Assembly: GCF_000717025.1 (NCBI RefSeq)
Contig: NZ_JNXG01000003.1
Coordinates: forward strand, 1 to 64,000
From: Streptomyces atroolivaceus
Lineage (GTDB): Bacteria; Actinomycetota; Actinomycetes; Streptomycetales; Streptomycetaceae
Direction of reading: 5' to 3'
DNA: 64,000 bases
Shown: positions 56,521-64,000 of the stretch, piece by piece
Position numbering within the stretch: the stretch's first letter is position 1
Layout of the letters: each line of letters starts with the position of its first letter
Notes under the pieces: generated by a model
Told to the model about the DNA's origin: nothing
Seen by the model: only the letters and a program-made list of their open reading frames with translations
Database searches by the model: none
Made by a program: the position numbers and the translations under genes

Positions 56521-57759
56521 TTGGCACGGAATATCGGCAGCCGGTACACCGCCCACCAGATCCTGGGGCGCGGCAGCGCCGGCACGGTGTGGCTCGGCGA
56601 GGGGCCCGAGGGCCCGGTCGCCATCAAGCTGCTCCGCGAGGACCTCGCGTCCGACCAGGAGCTCGTGGGCCGCTTCGTGCAGGAACGCACCGCGCTGCTC
56701 GGGCTCGGCCATCCGCACATCGTCGCCGTCCGCGACCTCGTGGTGGACGGTACCGATCTGGCACTGGTGATGGACCTCGTGCGCGGCACCGACCTGCGCA
56801 CCCGTCTGGACCGGGAACGCCGCCTGGCCCCCGAGGCGGCCGCGGCGGTCATCGCGGACGTCGCCGACGGCCTGGCCGCGGCGCACCGCGCGGGGGTGGT
56901 CCACCGCGACGTCAAGCCGGAGAACATCCTGCTCGACATGGAGGGCCCGCTCGGACCCGGTGGGTCGCACCCGGCGCTGCTCACCGACTTCGGCGTCGCC
57001 AAGCTGATCGACACTCCCCGCCGCACCAAGGCCACCAAGATCATCGGGACGCCGGACTATCTGGCGCCCGAGATCGTCGAGGGGCTGCCGCCGCGCGCCG
57101 CCGTGGACATCTACGCCCTCGCGACCGTGCTCTACGAGCTCCTCGCGGGCTTCACCCCCTTCGGCGGCGGCCACCCCGGGGCCGTCCTGCGCCGCCATGT
57201 GACCGAGAGGGTCGTCCCGCTCCCCGGCATCCCCGAGGAGCTCTGGCAGCTCCTGGTCCAGTGCCTGGCCAAGGCCCCGGCCTCCCGGCTGCGCGCCTCC
57301 GAGCTCGCGACGCGGCTGCGGGAGATGCTCCCGCTCCTGTCCGGGATACCCCCGCTCGACGTCGACGAGCCGGACAACGAGGCCGAACCGCAGGGGTACG
57401 ACGAGCAGCAGTACACCCCCGCCCCCGAGGAGCCCCGCCGCCGCGGCGCGGTACCGCTCGTGCCCGGGTCCTCACCGGACTCCAACCGGGACACCCACAC
57501 GAGCATGCGCGTCCCCGCCCCCGACGAGCTCTCCGGTGGCCCCCTCGGCACGGCCCGCGCCCCGCGCGCCCCTGGCAGGCCGCGGCCCGGCTCGGCCCGG
57601 AACAAGTCGGCGGCCGTCCGTAAGCGCCGGATCACGCTGGGCCTCGCCGCGGTCGCCCTGTGTGCGGCGATAGGAGTGGGCGGCTGGCTCGCCACCAGTG
57701 GGGACGACCCGGGTGTCGCACCCGAGGACACGAGGAATTCGGCTCCCACGGCCCCCTGA
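56521..57759 (+). CDS. pkaB: Serine/threonine protein kinase PkaB-like
   Basis: A 412-residue Hanks-type kinase starting at TTG 56521, with GAGGGAG about 6-12 bases upstream. Motifs: LGRGSAGTVWLGE, VAIKLL (ATP Lys), HRDVKPENILLD, DFGVAKL and GTPDYLAPE. The kinase domain ends near residue 265, followed by an acidic/Pro-rich linker and one C-terminal membrane helix (ITLGLAAVALCAAIGVGGWLA) with a 20-residue tail outside. Like PkaA it has no extracellular sensor domain. Its genomic position matches S. coelicolor pkaB as recalled. The upstream frame is open, but the conserved region starts near the TTG. Confidence 0.9.
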   Translation: MARNIGSRYTAHQILGRGSAGTVWLGEGPEGPVAIKLLREDLASDQELVGRFVQERTALLGLGHPHIVAVRDLVVDGTDLALVMDLVRGTDLRTRLDRERRLAPEAAAAVIADVADGLAAAHRAGVVHRDVKPENILLDMEGPLGPGGSHPALLTDFGVAKLIDTPRRTKATKIIGTPDYLAPEIVEGLPPRAAVDIYALATVLYELLAGFTPFGGGHPGAVLRRHVTERVVPLPGIPEELWQLLVQCLAKAPASRLRASELATRLREMLPLLSGIPPLDVDEPDNEAEPQGYDEQQYTPAPEEPRRRGAVPLVPGSSPDSNRDTHTSMRVPAPDELSGGPLGTARAPRAPGRPRPGSARNKSAAVRKRRITLGLAAVALCAAIGVGGWLATSGDDPGVAPEDTRNSAPTAP

Positions 57760-57828
57760 GAAGCGTCCGGTACGGGCCGGCAAACGGGGGAGGGACAGGT
57801 TCGCCCGCCCACCCGTTACGCTGGACCC

Positions 57829-58935
57829 GTGGCAGTCGTCGATATTTCCGAAGAGCTGAAGTCCCTCTCCTCGACCATGGGGTCGATCGAGGCCGTCCTG
57901 GACCTGGATGCGCTGAGGGCCGACATCGCCGCGCTCGAGGAGCAGGCGGCGGCGCCGTCCCTCTGGGACGATCCCGAGGCGGCGCAGAAGATCACCAGCA
58001 AGCTTTCGCACCTCCAGGCGGAGGTCCGCAAGGCCGAGGCCCTGCGGAGCCGTATCGACGATCTCGGCATCATGTTCGAGCTCGCCGAGGACGAGGGCGA
58101 CGCGGATGCCCTCGCCGAGGCGGAGACCGAGCTGGTGTCCGTCCGCAAGGCGCTGGACGAGATGGAGGTCCGCACACTCCTCTCCGGCGAGTACGACGCG
58201 CGCGAGGCCCTGGTCACCATCCGGGCCGAGGCCGGTGGCGTCGACGCCGCGGACTTCGCGGAGAAGCTCCAGCGCATGTACCTCCGGTGGGCCGAGCGGC
58301 ACAACTACAAGACCGAGGTCTACGAGACCGCGTACGCCGAAGAGGCCGGCATCAAGTCGACCACCTTCGCGGTGGAGGTGCCGTACGCCTACGGCACGCT
58401 CTCCGTCGAGCAGGGCACGCACCGCCTCGTGCGGATCTCGCCGTTCGACAACCAGGGCCGCCGCCAGACGTCCTTCGCGGGTGTCGAGGTGCTGCCCGTG
58501 GTCGAGCAGACCGACCACATCGAGATCGACGAATCCGAGCTGCGCGTGGACGTGTACCGCTCCTCGGGTCCCGGGGGCCAGGGGGTCAACACCACGGACT
58601 CGGCGGTGCGTCTGACGCACCTGCCCACCGGCATCGTCGTCTCCTGCCAGAACGAGCGCTCGCAGATCCAGAACAAGGCGTCCGCGATGAACGTCCTCCA
58701 GGCCAAGCTCCTTGAGCGCCGCCGCCAGGAGGAGCAGGCGAGGATGAACGCGCTCAAGGGCGACGGCGGCAACTCCTGGGGCAACCAGATGCGTTCGTAC
58801 GTCCTTCACCCGTACCAGATGGTCAAGGACCTGCGTACGGAGTTCGAGATGGGCAACCCGGAGGCGGTCTTCAACGGCGAGATCGACGGGTTCGTCGAGG
58901 CCGGCATCCGCTGGCGCAAGCAGAGCGAGAAGTAG
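57829..58935 (+). CDS. prfB: Peptide chain release factor 2
   Basis: A 368-residue RF2, which ends translation at UGA and UAA. The coiled N-terminal domain is followed by the stop-codon recognition SPF motif ([15 protein letters not shown], near 204) and the peptidyl-tRNA hydrolysis motif GGQ in [20 protein letters not shown] (near 246). The gene is a single continuous frame: the programmed +1 frameshift known from E. coli prfB is absent, as usual in Streptomyces. The start GTG follows a -10-like TACGCT by 6 bases with no Shine-Dalgarno sequence, so the mRNA may be leaderless. Confidence 0.96.
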   Translation: MAVVDISEELKSLSSTMGSIEAVLDLDALRADIAALEEQAAAPSLWDDPEAAQKITSKLSHLQAEVRKAEALRSRIDDLGIMFELAEDEGDADALAEAETELVSVRKALDEMEVRTLLSGEYDAREALVTIRAEAGGVDAADFAEKLQRMYLRWAERHNYKTEVYETAYAEEAGIKSTTFAVEVPYAYGTLSVEQGTHRLVRISPFDNQGRRQTSFAGVEVLPVVEQTDHIEIDESELRVDVYRSSGPGGQGVNTTDSAVRLTHLPTGIVVSCQNERSQIQNKASAMNVLQAKLLERRRQEEQARMNALKGDGGNSWGNQMRSYVLHPYQMVKDLRTEFEMGNPEAVFNGEIDGFVEAGIRWRKQSEK

Positions 58936-58954
58936 CCGCAGCCGTAAGGCTTCG

Positions 58955-58984
58955 GGGCCCGGGCAGGATTTCCTGTCCGGGCCC
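58955..58984 (+). terminator. prfB terminator
   Basis: A 14-bp inverted repeat with one G-T wobble (58955-58968 with 58971-58984) followed by TCGCCTTTT lies 19 bases after the prfB stop. This is one of the few terminators here with a T run. Confidence 0.9.
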
Positions 58985-59292
58985 TCGCCTTTTCACCTCG
59001 CCGGTGGCTCAGGGGAGTTGAAGGGAAGATGTGGGGAATGAGTCACAGTCGTGATTCCGAATAGCCGTCAAGAACCCTCATAGCGGCTCATTTACCCCCG
59101 GAACGGCCTTGACGTAGTTCTTAACTCTGGACAGGGTGCTAGAGCAGCACGCGTATGTCTGGGACAGGTGTGATCGGGGGCGGGCGGGATGACCACGGTA
59201 CGGCGTGGCCCTGCAGAGAGTGTGACCCCGCAGGGCCGTGGACCGCATAGGGCTGCTCTATTGACGAGATCAGCTACTGGGGGTAGCAACAG
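58985..59292 (+). promoter_or_regulatory. Long leader/promoter region of the GGAD-repeat gene
   Basis: 308 bases without a gene. A TTGACG (59109-59114) with a 17-base spacer to CAGGGT, or 25 bases to TAGAGC, could be a promoter. An imperfect dyad lies near 59036-59059 (GGAATGAGTCAC-AGTC-GTGATTCC type). An 8-bp hairpin (59207-59214 with 59230-59237) would lie in the 5' untranslated region. The GGGGG ribosome-binding-like sequence is near 59278-59282. Confidence 0.45.
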
Positions 59293-60333
59293 ATGACGAA
59301 GAAGACGCGAATCCGCGTCGCGCGGATAGCCGCTGGCGCGGTTATCGCCGCAGGTGCCTCGCTCACCGCCGCAGGTGCGGCTCAGGCCGTGGGCATCGAC
59401 GTCAACATCGCCGGTGTCGGCGTGAACGCCGAGGCGGACAACGAGGGCCTCGAGGTCGGCGTGAGCGCCTTCGGTGACGACGGCGACAGTGGCGCCGGTG
59501 GCGTCGACGGTGGCGGCGACAGCGGGGCCGGTGGCGTCGACGGCGGTGCCGATGGTGGCGCTGACGGCGGTGCTGACGGCGGTGCTGACGGCGGTGCCGA
59601 TGGTGGTGCTGACGGTGGCGCCGATGGCGGTGCTGACGGCGGTGCTGACGGTGGCGCCGATGGTGGTGCTGACGGCGGTGCTGACGGCGGTGCCGATGGT
59701 GGTGCCGATGGTGGCGCTGACGGCGGTGCCGATGGTGGTGCTGACGGCGGTGCTGACGGCGGTGCCGATGGTGGCGCTGACGGCGGTGCCGATGGTGGCG
59801 CTGACGGCGGTGCTGACGGCGGTGCCGATGGTGGCGCTGACGGCGGTGCTGACGGCGGTGCCGATGGTGGTGCTGACGGCGGTGCCGATGGTGGTGCTGA
59901 CGGCGGTGCTGACGGCGGTGCCGATGGTGGTGCTGACGGCGGTGCCGATGGTGGTGCTGACGGCGGTGCCGATGGTGGTGCTGACGGTGGTGCTGACGGC
60001 GGTGCCGATGGTGGCGCTGACGGTGGCGCCGATGGCGGTGCTGACGGCGGTGCCACGGCCGGTGGCCCGGACAGCGGTGCCACGACCGGTGGCACGGACA
60101 ACGGTGCCGGCAACTGCGTCGTCGGTGCCGAAGGCGCCAACTGCGCCGACAACACCGACACGGACAGTGTCGGCAACCAGCCGGTCGAGCAGAGCAAGGG
60201 CAAGGACGAGCTCGCCGAGACCGGTGCGGCCGAGACCACGTTCCTGCTGGTCGGCGCCGCGACGATGATCGCCGGTGGCATCGGCTTCCGCATCCTGCCG
60301 CGTCTGGCCGGCAGCGGTCGCGCGACCGCCTGA
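59293..60333 (+). CDS. Sortase-anchored surface protein with 42 GGAD repeats
   Basis: A 346-residue secreted protein. The signal peptide (1-32, basic start, Ala-rich core, AQA at the end) is followed by a short folded-looking segment [20 protein letters not shown]. Residues 84-251 are 42 uninterrupted Gly-Gly-Ala-Asp repeats. Then come a Thr/Gly-rich part with two cysteines ([10 protein letters not shown]) and a C-terminal sorting signal LAETG (307-311) with a hydrophobic stretch and Arg-containing tail. LAxTG is the motif of Streptomyces class E sortases. The protein should be covalently linked to the cell wall, with the repeats acting as a very acidic flexible spacer. No homologue is recognised; the function is unknown. 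Confidence 0.88.
   Translation: MTKKTRIRVARIAAGAVIAAGASLTAAGAAQAVGIDVNIAGVGVNAEADNEGLEVGVSAFGDDGDSGAGGVDGGGDSGAGGVDGGADGGADGGADGGADGGADGGADGGADGGADGGADGGADGGADGGADGGADGGADGGADGGADGGADGGADGGADGGADGGADGGADGGADGGADGGADGGADGGADGGADGGADGGADGGADGGADGGADGGADGGADGGADGGADGGADGGADGGADGGADGGADGGATAGGPDSGATTGGTDNGAGNCVVGAEGANCADNTDTDSVGNQPVEQSKGKDELAETGAAETTFLLVGAATMIAGGIGFRILPRLAGSGRATA
59542..60045 (+). repeat. 42 tandem 12-bp repeats encoding GGAD
   Basis: 504 bases made of 42 in-frame 12-base units. Synonymous variants alternate (gcc-gat versus gct-gac, ggc-ggt versus ggt-ggc), giving higher-order 24- and 36-base patterns. Because the unit is a multiple of three and lacks stops in all frames, long open frames also appear in the other frames and on the opposite strand; they are artefacts. 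Confidence 0.97.
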
Positions 60334-60351
60334 CGCCCTTAGGGGCACGCT

Positions 60352-60392
60352 GAAGGGCCCGGGAGAGCCGACATGGCCTCCCGGGCCCCTTC
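60352..60392 (+). terminator. Terminator after the GGAD-repeat gene
   Basis: An 11-14 bp inverted repeat with a single bulged C (60352-60365 with 60378-60392) begins 18 bases after the stop codon and lies between this gene and the convergent small membrane protein gene. Confidence 0.82.
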
Positions 60393-60466
60393 GCGTACCG
60401 GGACCGCTCCTGCGGCCGTACGCGCACGTCTTCGCCCCGCCCGACGGCGGGGATGCGCCCTCCGGC

Positions 60467-60658
60467 TCAGACGGCCTGGTGCGCCAGCAGTGCCAGAGCC
60501 GCCACCAGGATCACCATCAGCGCTATCAGCATCGCCGGATTGAGCCCCGCGAACGGCCCCTGGTCCTGCATCCGCTCCCGGCTCGCCCGGCAGACGCGGC
60601 AGCGGCCCTCGTTCACGGGCGCCGCGCAGTTCGCGCACACCAGTCGGTCATAGGTCAT
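60467..60658 (-). CDS. Small zinc-ribbon membrane protein
   Basis: A 63-residue protein with a four-cysteine zinc-ribbon-like set ([16 protein letters not shown], residues 8-23) and a C-terminal membrane helix (about 40-60, [19 protein letters not shown]). There is no signal peptide, so the ribbon is probably cytoplasmic in a tail-anchored protein. The function is unknown. The ATG at 60658 lies 6 bases after GGAGGAGGA; ATG 60664 is too close to that site. It is divergent from ftsE across 258 bases. Confidence 0.75.
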   Translation of the reverse strand: MTYDRLVCANCAAPVNEGRCRVCRASRERMQDQGPFAGLNPAMLIALMVILVAALALLAHQAV

Positions 60659-60916
60659 GCGCATTCCTCCTCCCGCGCGGCGGGAGCCGCCTTCACGTTC
60701 TCTCCGCACAACGCTCAGGGAACCGCAACCGTTCCCCCTACCACTGTGCCAGCTCGCGCCCATTTCGGCGCGGCCCGCCGGACAAGGTCCGGCCCGCCCG
60801 TTTCGTTCCGTGACGCTTTCCGTCACAAATCCCTCATTGCCGGACGCCGACTGCACGTGCTCACCGGCTTCGCGTATGGTCACGCTCACCTACCCCCGGC
60901 CGACCGTGGTGCATCC
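60659..60916. promoter_or_regulatory. Divergent region with inverted repeats upstream of ftsE
   Basis: 258 bases between the zinc-ribbon gene and ftsE. Inverted repeats: GGGAAC 60718-60723 with GTTCCC 60731-60736, and GTGACG 60810-60815 with CGTCAC 60821-60826 (5-base loop). A TATGGT near 60876 is a possible -10 for ftsE. The second dyad lies about 90 bases upstream of the ftsE start and could be an operator. Confidence 0.5.
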
Positions 60917-61606
60917 GTGATCCGATTCGACAACGTCTCCAAGACCTACCCGAAGCAGAGCCGCCCCGCTCTCCGGGACGTCTCACTCGACATCGAGAAG
61001 GGTGAGTTCGTCTTCCTGGTGGGCTCCTCCGGCTCCGGGAAGTCCACCTTCATGCGGCTCATCCTCCGGGAGGAGCGCGCCAGTCAGGGCATGGTCCACG
61101 TGCTCGGCAAGGACCTCGCGCGGCTGTCCAACTGGAAGGTGCCGCAGATGCGCCGCCAGCTGGGCACGGTGTTCCAGGACTTCCGCCTCCTCCCCAACAA
61201 GACCGTCGCCGAGAACGTGGCCTTCGCGCAGGAGGTCATCGGCAAGCCCCGCGGTGAGATCCGCAAGGCGGTCCCGCAGGTCCTCGACCTCGTGGGTCTC
61301 GGGGGCAAGGAGGACCGGATGCCCGGTGAGCTCTCCGGTGGTGAGCAGCAACGCGTGGCGATCGCGCGGGCGTTCGTCAACCGCCCCATGCTGCTGATCG
61401 CGGACGAGCCGACCGGCAACCTCGACCCGCAGACCTCCGTGGGCATCATGAAGCTGCTGGACCGGATCAACCGGACCGGCACCACCGTGATCATGGCGAC
61501 CCACGACCAGAACATCGTCGACCAGATGCGCAAGCGCGTCATCGAGCTCGAGCAGGGCCGTCTCGTACGGGACCAGGCGCGTGGCGTCTACGGCTACCAG
61601 CACTGA
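60917..61606 (+). CDS. ftsE: Cell division ATP-binding protein FtsE
   Basis: A 229-residue ABC ATPase. Walker A is [16 protein letters not shown] (near 36), Q-loop [14 protein letters not shown], signature [15 protein letters not shown], Walker [14 protein letters not shown] and H-loop ATHDQNI. With FtsX it forms the membrane complex that activates peptidoglycan hydrolases at division and during growth. The start is GTG at 60917, giving the normal FtsE length; no strong ribosome binding site precedes it. ftsX begins 23 bases downstream. Confidence 0.97.
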   Translation: MIRFDNVSKTYPKQSRPALRDVSLDIEKGEFVFLVGSSGSGKSTFMRLILREERASQGMVHVLGKDLARLSNWKVPQMRRQLGTVFQDFRLLPNKTVAENVAFAQEVIGKPRGEIRKAVPQVLDLVGLGGKEDRMPGELSGGEQQRVAIARAFVNRPMLLIADEPTGNLDPQTSVGIMKLLDRINRTGTTVIMATHDQNIVDQMRKRVIELEQGRLVRDQARGVYGYQH

Positions 61607-61629
61607 GCATCGAGTACTGAAAGGACGCC

Positions 61630-62550
61630 ATGCGCGCCCAGTTCGTCCTGTCGGAGATCGGCGTCGGTCTTCGTCGTAACCTCACGATGACCTTCGCGGT
61701 CGTGGTCTCCGTCGCCCTCTCGCTCGCCCTGTTCGGCGGTGCGCTGTTGATGCGCGAGCAGGTCAGCTCGATGAAGACCTACTGGTACGACAAGGTCAAC
61801 GTCTCCATCTTCCTCTGCAACAAGAACGACGCCAAGGACGTGCCCAAGTGCGCCAAGGGTGCCGTCACGGCGGAGCAGAAGAAGGAGATCAAGGCCGACC
61901 TCGAGAAGATGGAGGCCGTCGAGAAGCCGGTCCTCTTCGAGACGGTCGACCAGGCGTACAAGCACTACCAGGAGCAGTTCGGCGACTCGCCGATGGCCGG
62001 CAACATCACGCCGGACCAGATGCAGGAGTCGTTCCGGGTCAAGCTGAAGGACCCCCAGAAGTACAAGGTGGTGGCGACGGCCTTCGCGGGCCGTGACGGG
62101 GTGCAGTCCGTCCAGGACCAGCGGAGCATCCTGGACAACCTCTTCGAGCTGATGAACGGCATGAACGTGGCCGCCATCTTCCTGATGGGGCTGATGCTGG
62201 TCATCGCGCTGATGCTGATCGTGAACACCGTCCGCGTCTCGGCGTTCAGCCGGAGACGGGAGACGGGCATCATGCGGCTGGTGGGTGCCTCGGGCTTCTA
62301 CATCCAGATGCCGTTCATCATGGAGGCCGCCTTCGCCGGCCTGATCGGCGGACTGCTCGCCTGCGTGATCCTGATAGCCGCCAGGTACTTCCTGATCGAC
62401 GGCGGTCTCGCCCTCCAGGAGAAGCTGAACCTGATCGACTTCATCGGCTGGGAGGCGGTGCTCACGAAGCTTCCGCTCGTCCTCGCGATCGGGTTGCTGA
62501 TGCCCGCCGTTGCCGCTCTGTTCGCGTTGCGCAAGTACCTCAAGGTGTGA
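61630..62550 (+). CDS. ftsX: Cell division protein FtsX
   Basis: A 306-residue membrane partner of FtsE. It has a cytoplasmic N-terminus with RAQFVLSEIGVGLRRNLTMT, TM1 at 20-45, a large extracytoplasmic domain (about 46-170) with a two-cysteine loop (CNKNDAKDVPKC), then three C-terminal TM helices with the cytoplasmic loop VSAFSRRRETGIMRLVGAS. The extracellular domain would regulate a wall hydrolase. AAAGGA lies 7 bases before the ATG. It is co-transcribed with ftsE. Confidence 0.97.
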   Translation: MRAQFVLSEIGVGLRRNLTMTFAVVVSVALSLALFGGALLMREQVSSMKTYWYDKVNVSIFLCNKNDAKDVPKCAKGAVTAEQKKEIKADLEKMEAVEKPVLFETVDQAYKHYQEQFGDSPMAGNITPDQMQESFRVKLKDPQKYKVVATAFAGRDGVQSVQDQRSILDNLFELMNGMNVAAIFLMGLMLVIALMLIVNTVRVSAFSRRRETGIMRLVGASGFYIQMPFIMEAAFAGLIGGLLACVILIAARYFLIDGGLALQEKLNLIDFIGWEAVLTKLPLVLAIGLLMPAVAALFALRKYLKV

Positions 62551-62618
62551 CGAGCGCCCCGTCCCGCGTGCGGCCAACGAGCCGTGTGCGGACGGGGCGT
62601 TGTCCTACACTCGGCCAC

Positions 62619-63806
62619 ATGCTGGGCCATACGTACCATTTGAAACCCCGCGGCGTCTGCCGCGGGGCGGCCCTGACGGTGGTGTTCGCGAGCGCGCTGG
62701 CCACTGCCGCGGCCACCGGGTCGCTGCCCCGCGAGGACGGTGCGGGGACGGAGATCCGGTCCCGTTCGGTGTCCTCCGCCGTCGGATCAGTCGACCGTGA
62801 GGAGATCGCGGACGCGGTCGCCGAGGCGGAGGCCGACGGGAAGTCCGGCACGGACGCCGCCGAAGAGGTCGTCAGCCGCAGCGGGGACCGCTGGGGCGCG
62901 GTGTACGACGAGCGGGAGTACGAGGAGTTCGAGCAGGCCCTCGACGGCTCGTACACGGGGGTGGGAGTCTCCGCCCGCCGCTCGGCCCGCGACGAGATCA
63001 CCGTGACCGGGGTCCAGCCCGGCGGACCGGCGGACCGGGCGGGCGTGCGCAAGGGCGACCTGCTGCGCACCGTGGACGGCCGTCAGGTCGGGAAGCGGCC
63101 CGTCGCCGAAGTGGTCGCGCTGCTGCGCGGGGACCGGACGAAGGCTGCCGAGGGCTCCTCCGTGGTCCTCGGGCTGAGCCGCGGGGCGCGTTCCTGGACC
63201 GCCACGCTGACCAGGGCGCGGCTCAGCACGGACCCGGTGAGCGTCCGGCGCCTCGGTCGCAGTCCTTCCTCCGCCGTGCTGATCAAGGTGGCCGCGTTCA
63301 CCAAGGGCGCCGGCACCGCGGTCCGCGACGCCGTGGACGAGGCGCCCGGGGACGCCGGGATCCTGCTTGACCTCCGTGCCAACGCGGGGGGCCTGGTCAC
63401 CGAGGCCGTCACCGCGTCCTCCGCCTTCCTCGACGGCGGGCTCGTCGCCACCTACGACGTGCACGGCGAGCAGCGCGCCCTGTACGCCGAGCCGGGCGGG
63501 GACACCGACCGCCCCGTGGTCGTGCTGGTGGACGGCGGCACGATGAGCGCCGCCGAACTGCTGACCGGCGCGCTGCAGGACCGGGGGAGGGCCGTGACCG
63601 TCGGATCGCGCACGTTCGGCAAGGGTTCCGTGCAGATGCCCAGCAAGCTCCCGGGCGGCTCGGTGGCCGAGCTGACCGTCGGCCACTACCGCACTCCGGC
63701 GGGCCGCAGCGTCGAGGGAAGCGGCATCACACCGGACGTCGGGGCCGGCCCGGAGGCCCAGCAGCGGGGCGAGACGGTATTGAGTGGCCTCGGGGGTGGG
63801 TCGTAG
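62619..63806 (+). CDS. S41-family C-terminal processing peptidase with PDZ domain
   Basis: A 395-residue exported serine protease of the Ctp/S41 family. An N-terminal signal anchor (about 14-37) precedes a helical region, a PDZ domain (about 105-195, TGVGVSARRS...VTGVQPGGPADRAGVRKGDLL) and the S41 catalytic core. The nucleophile Ser is in GGTMSAAELLTGAL (near 310) and the general-base Lys in SRTFGKGSVQ (near 335). The catalytic dyad is intact. The substrate is unknown; location after ftsEX fits a role in wall hydrolase control, but this is inference. TACACT (62606-62611) ends 7 bases before the ATG, suggesting a leaderless transcript. Confidence 0.92.
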   Translation: MLGHTYHLKPRGVCRGAALTVVFASALATAAATGSLPREDGAGTEIRSRSVSSAVGSVDREEIADAVAEAEADGKSGTDAAEEVVSRSGDRWGAVYDEREYEEFEQALDGSYTGVGVSARRSARDEITVTGVQPGGPADRAGVRKGDLLRTVDGRQVGKRPVAEVVALLRGDRTKAAEGSSVVLGLSRGARSWTATLTRARLSTDPVSVRRLGRSPSSAVLIKVAAFTKGAGTAVRDAVDEAPGDAGILLDLRANAGGLVTEAVTASSAFLDGGLVATYDVHGEQRALYAEPGGDTDRPVVVLVDGGTMSAAELLTGALQDRGRAVTVGSRTFGKGSVQMPSKLPGGSVAELTVGHYRTPAGRSVEGSGITPDVGAGPEAQQRGETVLSGLGGGS

Positions 63807-63824
63807 TGCGAAAATGACCGCACT

Positions 63825-64000
63825 ATGGCCAAGGAAAAAGACACCGGGCGCAAGATGATTGCGCAGAACAAGAAGGCGCGGCACGACTACCACGTCCTCG
63901 ACACCTACGAGTGCGGTCTCGTGCTGATGGGCACGGAGGTCAAGTCGCTGCGGATGGGCAGGGCGTCGCTGGTCGACGGCTTCGTCCAGATCGACGACGG
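63825..64000 (+). CDS. smpB: SsrA-binding protein SmpB (partial, 5' part)
   Basis: The first 58 codons of SmpB, cut by the right window edge. The start [20 protein letters not shown] and the core [20 protein letters not shown], then [11 protein letters not shown], are diagnostic. SmpB binds tmRNA and rescues stalled ribosomes. It lies 18 bases after the S41 peptidase stop and is probably in the same transcript; the ftsEX-peptidase-smpB order is conserved in Streptomyces. Confidence 0.95.
   Translation, partial: MAKEKDTGRKMIAQNKKARHDYHVLDTYECGLVLMGTEVKSLRMGRASLVDGFVQIDD

Noticed and set aside
59542..60045. Possible CRISPR array
   Set aside because: Repeats are 12 bases, directly adjacent without spacers, and in frame inside a secreted protein gene.
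59382..60293. Long antisense and +1 frame ORFs rich in SAPP or TAVP units
   Set aside because: They arise because the 12-bp GGAD unit is a multiple of three and has no stop in any frame.
60810..60826. Crp binding site upstream of ftsE
   Set aside because: The half-site spacing (GTGA-N9-TCAC) does not match the known Crp site with a 6-base spacer.

Overview
The window is high-GC actinobacterial chromosome and is almost certainly Streptomyces. The evidence is dense GC-rich codon use, many GTG/TTG starts, the mtrA-mtrB-lpqB module, a TTG-started PkaB-like kinase next to a PkaA-like kinase, and conserved neighbours secA, prfB, ftsEX and smpB in the order known from Streptomyces coelicolor. These assignments come from reading motifs and from recalled family knowledge; no database search was run.

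Left part (1-21.6 kb), mostly core genes: the 3' end of a 5S rRNA gene with its terminator; a frameshifted VOC-family remnant; a five-gene minus-strand operon (membrane protein, DUF4129, DUF4350, MoxR ATPase, DUF58) that looks like an envelope-linked MoxR chaperone system; then mtnA-mtrA-mtrB-lpqB on the plus strand. Next come comF, a structured non-coding interval, and hpf (raiA). This interval sits where the raiA-motif ncRNA is known to lie and folds into several stems. It is followed by an orphan NarL-type response regulator, a YcaQ-like winged-helix protein, a GNAT acetyltransferase, secA with a 20-bp terminator stem, an Rv3235-family gene, a DUF6912 gene and a HAD phosphatase.

Middle (21.6-47 kb): the large 180-kDa type NAD-glutamate dehydrogenase, then a cell-wall polymer island. 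The island has a TagGH-type ABC exporter divergent from a TetR regulator, five TagF-like (CDP-glycerol glycerophosphotransferase family) proteins all fused to N-terminal GT2-type domains, one GT4 glycosyltransferase, a class I methyltransferase and a TylF-type O-methyltransferase. The five TagF proteins fall into two architectures. Two of them have damaged GT2 active-site motifs. Together they look like a system that builds, decorates and exports a glycosylated and probably methylated teichoic-acid-like polymer.

Right part (47-64 kb): a carbohydrate ABC importer (lipoprotein plus two permeases, no local ATPase) whose first permease carries a large extracellular insertion resembling a Cna-B/SdrD-B fold; a ubiquitin-like/FHA/FtsK-like protein with damaged nucleotide-binding motifs, divergent from the kinase genes pkaA and pkaB; prfB; a secreted sortase substrate with 42 uninterrupted Gly-Gly-Ala-Asp repeats; a small zinc-ribbon membrane protein; ftsE-ftsX; an S41 (Ctp) protease; and the start of smpB, cut by the window edge.

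The best candidates for under-described biology are the comF-hpf structured RNA interval, the two-architecture TagF fusion island, the Ubl-FHA-FtsK protein beside two Ser/Thr kinases, the permease with a Cna-B-like insertion, and the GGAD-repeat wall protein.
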